From positions 17,922-23,850 of the forward strand of contig NZ_RARA01000022.1 of the NCBI RefSeq assembly GCF_003788695.1: a DNA stretch of 5,929 nucleotides. The letters are read 5' to 3'. The notes under the pieces are model-generated. The model was given only the letters and a program-made list of their open reading frames with translations, made no database searches and was not told where the DNA came from. Origin of the DNA: Candidatus Cardinium hertigii. Lineage in GTDB: Bacteria; Bacteroidota; Bacteroidia; Cytophagales_A; Amoebophilaceae. Shown piece by piece: positions 4,975 to 5,929 of this stretch (the stretch's first letter is position 1; each line of letters starts with the position of its first letter). The position numbers were made by a program, and so were the translations under genes.

Positions 4975-5029
4975 AATCGTAACGGATACGTTTTTTAAAG
5001 CGGGTTCCTATTTATAATAATATCCATTG

Positions 5030-5113
5030 TACCTGGGGCCGGAATCGAACCGGCACGATATCACTACCATTGGTTTTTGAGACCAACGCGTCTACCAATT
5101 CCGCCACCCAGGC
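5030..5113 (-). tRNA. tRNA-Leu (anticodon CAA)
   Basis: An 84-nt class II tRNA. The 7-bp acceptor stem is GCCTGGG/CCCAGGT with a G-U at 1-72, and the discriminator is A73. The D-arm is GGCGGAATTGGTAGACGC. The anticodon stem TTGGT/ACCAA holds loop CTCAAAA (complement of 5075-5081), giving anticodon CAA (complement of 5077-5079). There is a long variable arm, and the T-arm is GCCGG-TTCGATT-CCGGC. It reads UUG. CCA is not encoded (CAA follows A73), so it is added by the CCA enzyme. Confidence 0.96.
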
Positions 5114-5328
5114 AAATAAAAAAGTAAGGAAGTTTTATAATCCTCCTATCGTCCTATCGTTGTGTTCCCTTTGAGGGTCCTCCCCCTCCATTATTTATAA
5201 TAAATAATTTTATGTTATGATCAAAGTGAAAATATCCTATTTATGCCTTTATGCCGTTAAAAACGAAAATAAAATACGGTAGCAATTGTAAGCACTCAGT
5301 ACCAAACCTATTAGTACGAAAAGAAAAG
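5114..5328. other. 215-bp spacer between the two tRNAs, with short repeats
   Basis: No gene is seen. It holds two exact octamer tandem duplications, TCCTATCG (5144-5159) and TTTATGCC (5240-5255). A perfect AT palindrome (9-bp arms 5190-5198 and 5200-5208 around one base) and a small CCCT-TTG-AGGG hairpin near 5168 are also present. The AT palindrome lies downstream of tRNA-Cys on the minus strand and could end its transcript. Confidence 0.5.
5190..5208. repeat. AT-rich perfect palindrome
   Basis: ATTATTTAT and ATAAATAAT flank a single central A. It may be a weak terminator or a DNA-binding site. AT-only palindromes arise easily by chance in such DNA. Confidence 0.4.
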
Positions 5329-5399
5329 AGGTCGCGAGTGGATTCGAACCACCGTACGAGGTTTTGCAGACCTCTGCCTAGCCGCTCGGCCACGCGACC
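5329..5399 (-). tRNA. tRNA-Cys (anticodon GCA)
   Basis: A 71-nt tRNA. The acceptor stem GGTCGCG/CGCGACC is perfect, with U73, the identity base for cysteine. The anticodon stem GAGGT/ACCTC holds loop CTGCAAA (complement of 5363-5369), giving GCA (complement of 5365-5367). The T-loop is TTCGAAT. CCA is not encoded. It begins only 11 nt after the S1 stop codon, so it is probably transcribed with rpsA and cut out of that transcript. A CTTTTCTTTT tract follows its 3' end. Confidence 0.96.
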
Positions 5400-5410
5400 A
5401 GAATAAAAAC

Positions 5411-5929
5411 CTACTCTACACTTTCTTCTTTTGTTTTCGGTTGATTGTCTAATTTGTCCTTTAAATCGGCAAAAGCTTCAAATCCTCGAGTTGTTGATTT
5501 TGGTATAGCAGATGCGTTAGAAGCAGGCATAGGTTTTCTTACAGTTTTTGTAGCTGATGATGTTTTAGCTATTTTTCCTTCTGCTCTTACTTCTCCTTGC
5601 ATGTCACTTTTGCTATCTATTGCCGGATTAAAAATAATTTGGTGGGATACAATTATTTTTTTATCTGCTTTAGAAAATTTCAATATTTGAAAATCCAATT
5701 CCTCTCCAACTTCTCCTTCTTGACCATTTTCTTTGATTAAATGCTGCTGCGATACCTGTCCTTCTATACCGTGTGCTAGCTCAACAAAGGCGCCACGGCC
5801 TGGAATCTTTTTTAAGATAGTACCTTTATATACGGATCCTATTTTAAAAATCTTTTCACAAGTGTCCCATGGATTTTCTTCTAGCTGTTTTAATCCAAGT
5901 GAAAGGCGCCTATTTTCTCTTTCAATACC
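5411..5929 (-). CDS. rpsA: 30S ribosomal protein S1, C-terminal part (partial)
   Basis: 172 codons of an open frame entering from the right edge and ending at TAG (complement of 5411-5413). It starts with the end of one S1 domain (GIERENRRLSLGLKQLEENPW). A complete S1 RNA-binding domain follows (FKIGSVYKGTILKKIPGRGA, then FVELAHGIEGQVS, ending ILKFSKADKKIIVSHQ). An Ala/Ser/Lys-rich tail of about 75 residues ends the protein, finishing FEAFADLKDKLDNQPKTKEESVE, as in Bacteroidota S1. S1 binds mRNA on the small subunit and helps start translation, which matters most for leaders lacking Shine-Dalgarno sites. The first methionine visible in the window is internal, because the frame and the S1 fold continue upstream of it. 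Confidence 0.93.
   Translation of the reverse strand, partial: GIERENRRLSLGLKQLEENPWDTCEKIFKIGSVYKGTILKKIPGRGAFVELAHGIEGQVSQQHLIKENGQEGEVGEELDFQILKFSKADKKIIVSHQIIFNPAIDSKSDMQGEVRAEGKIAKTSSATKTVRKPMPASNASAIPKSTTRGFEAFADLKDKLDNQPKTKEESVE

Noticed and set aside
302..4989. Shared 9-mer AACGGATAC at 302-310 and 4981-4989
   Set aside because: The flanks do not match, and a 9-base coincidence is expected in a window of this size.
5133..5191. Minus-strand mini-frame of 18 codons (MEGEDPQREHN...) between the tRNAs
   Set aside because: It is too short, with no clear start signal and no family resemblance.
5445..5690. Open frame of 81 codons on the plus strand
   Set aside because: It is the antisense shadow of the Ala/Ser/Lys-rich tail of S1.
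1..5929. CRISPR array, riboswitch or complete insertion sequence
   Set aside because: No regularly spaced repeats, no recognisable aptamer core and no transposase with terminal inverted repeats were seen.

Overview
The window is AT-rich bacterial DNA. It looks like a Bacteroidota intracellular symbiont of the Amoebophilus/Cardinium type. The grounds are: a MutL C-terminus and a ribosomal protein S1 tail of Bacteroidota style; a remnant of an Rpn (PD-(D/E)XK 'recombination-promoting nuclease/transposase') gene; a truncated ankyrin-type lipoprotein start; decayed coding sequence; and promoter-like TTG/TAnnTTT pairs. The lineage is an inference from these traits, not from a database match.

Layout: the 3' end of mutL (+, to 248) converges on a three-BON-domain protein (-, 347-1009). 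A 323-bp divergent region separates the BON gene from hsp20 (+, 1333-1797), which is followed by a small DUF2188 protein (+, 2020-2250). Positions 2251-2741 carry a long hairpin and a decayed reverse-strand reading frame. Next comes a secreted alpha/beta-hydrolase lipoprotein (-, 2742-3977), a 354-bp spacer, a truncated ankyrin-type lipoprotein (+, 4332-4550), and an Rpn C-terminal remnant (-, 4669-4974). The window ends with tRNA-Leu(CAA), tRNA-Cys(GCA) and the 3' part of rpsA, all on the minus strand.

The most coherent unit is 347-2250: BON, Hsp20 and DUF2188 form an apparent stress cassette. Hsp20 and DUF2188 lie behind two diverged copies of one leader of about 120 bp (1211-1335 and 1907-2022). 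Each copy has a promoter-like TTG-N20-TATATT, an inverted repeat with an 8-nt spacer at the predicted transcript start, a U6-7 tract, and a strong AGGAGG ribosome binding site 5 nt from the ATG. The BON gene has the same unusually strong ribosome binding site, while the hydrolase and the ankyrin remnant have none. In Bacteroidota, where Shine-Dalgarno use is rare, this suggests a dedicated expression mode for the cassette, possibly including temperature-sensitive masking of the ribosome binding site.

The right half (2251-5030) looks like accessory or decaying DNA between conserved housekeeping flanks (mutL on the left, tRNAs and rpsA on the right). Short exact tandem duplications of 8-19 bp are scattered through the spacers and inside hsp20.
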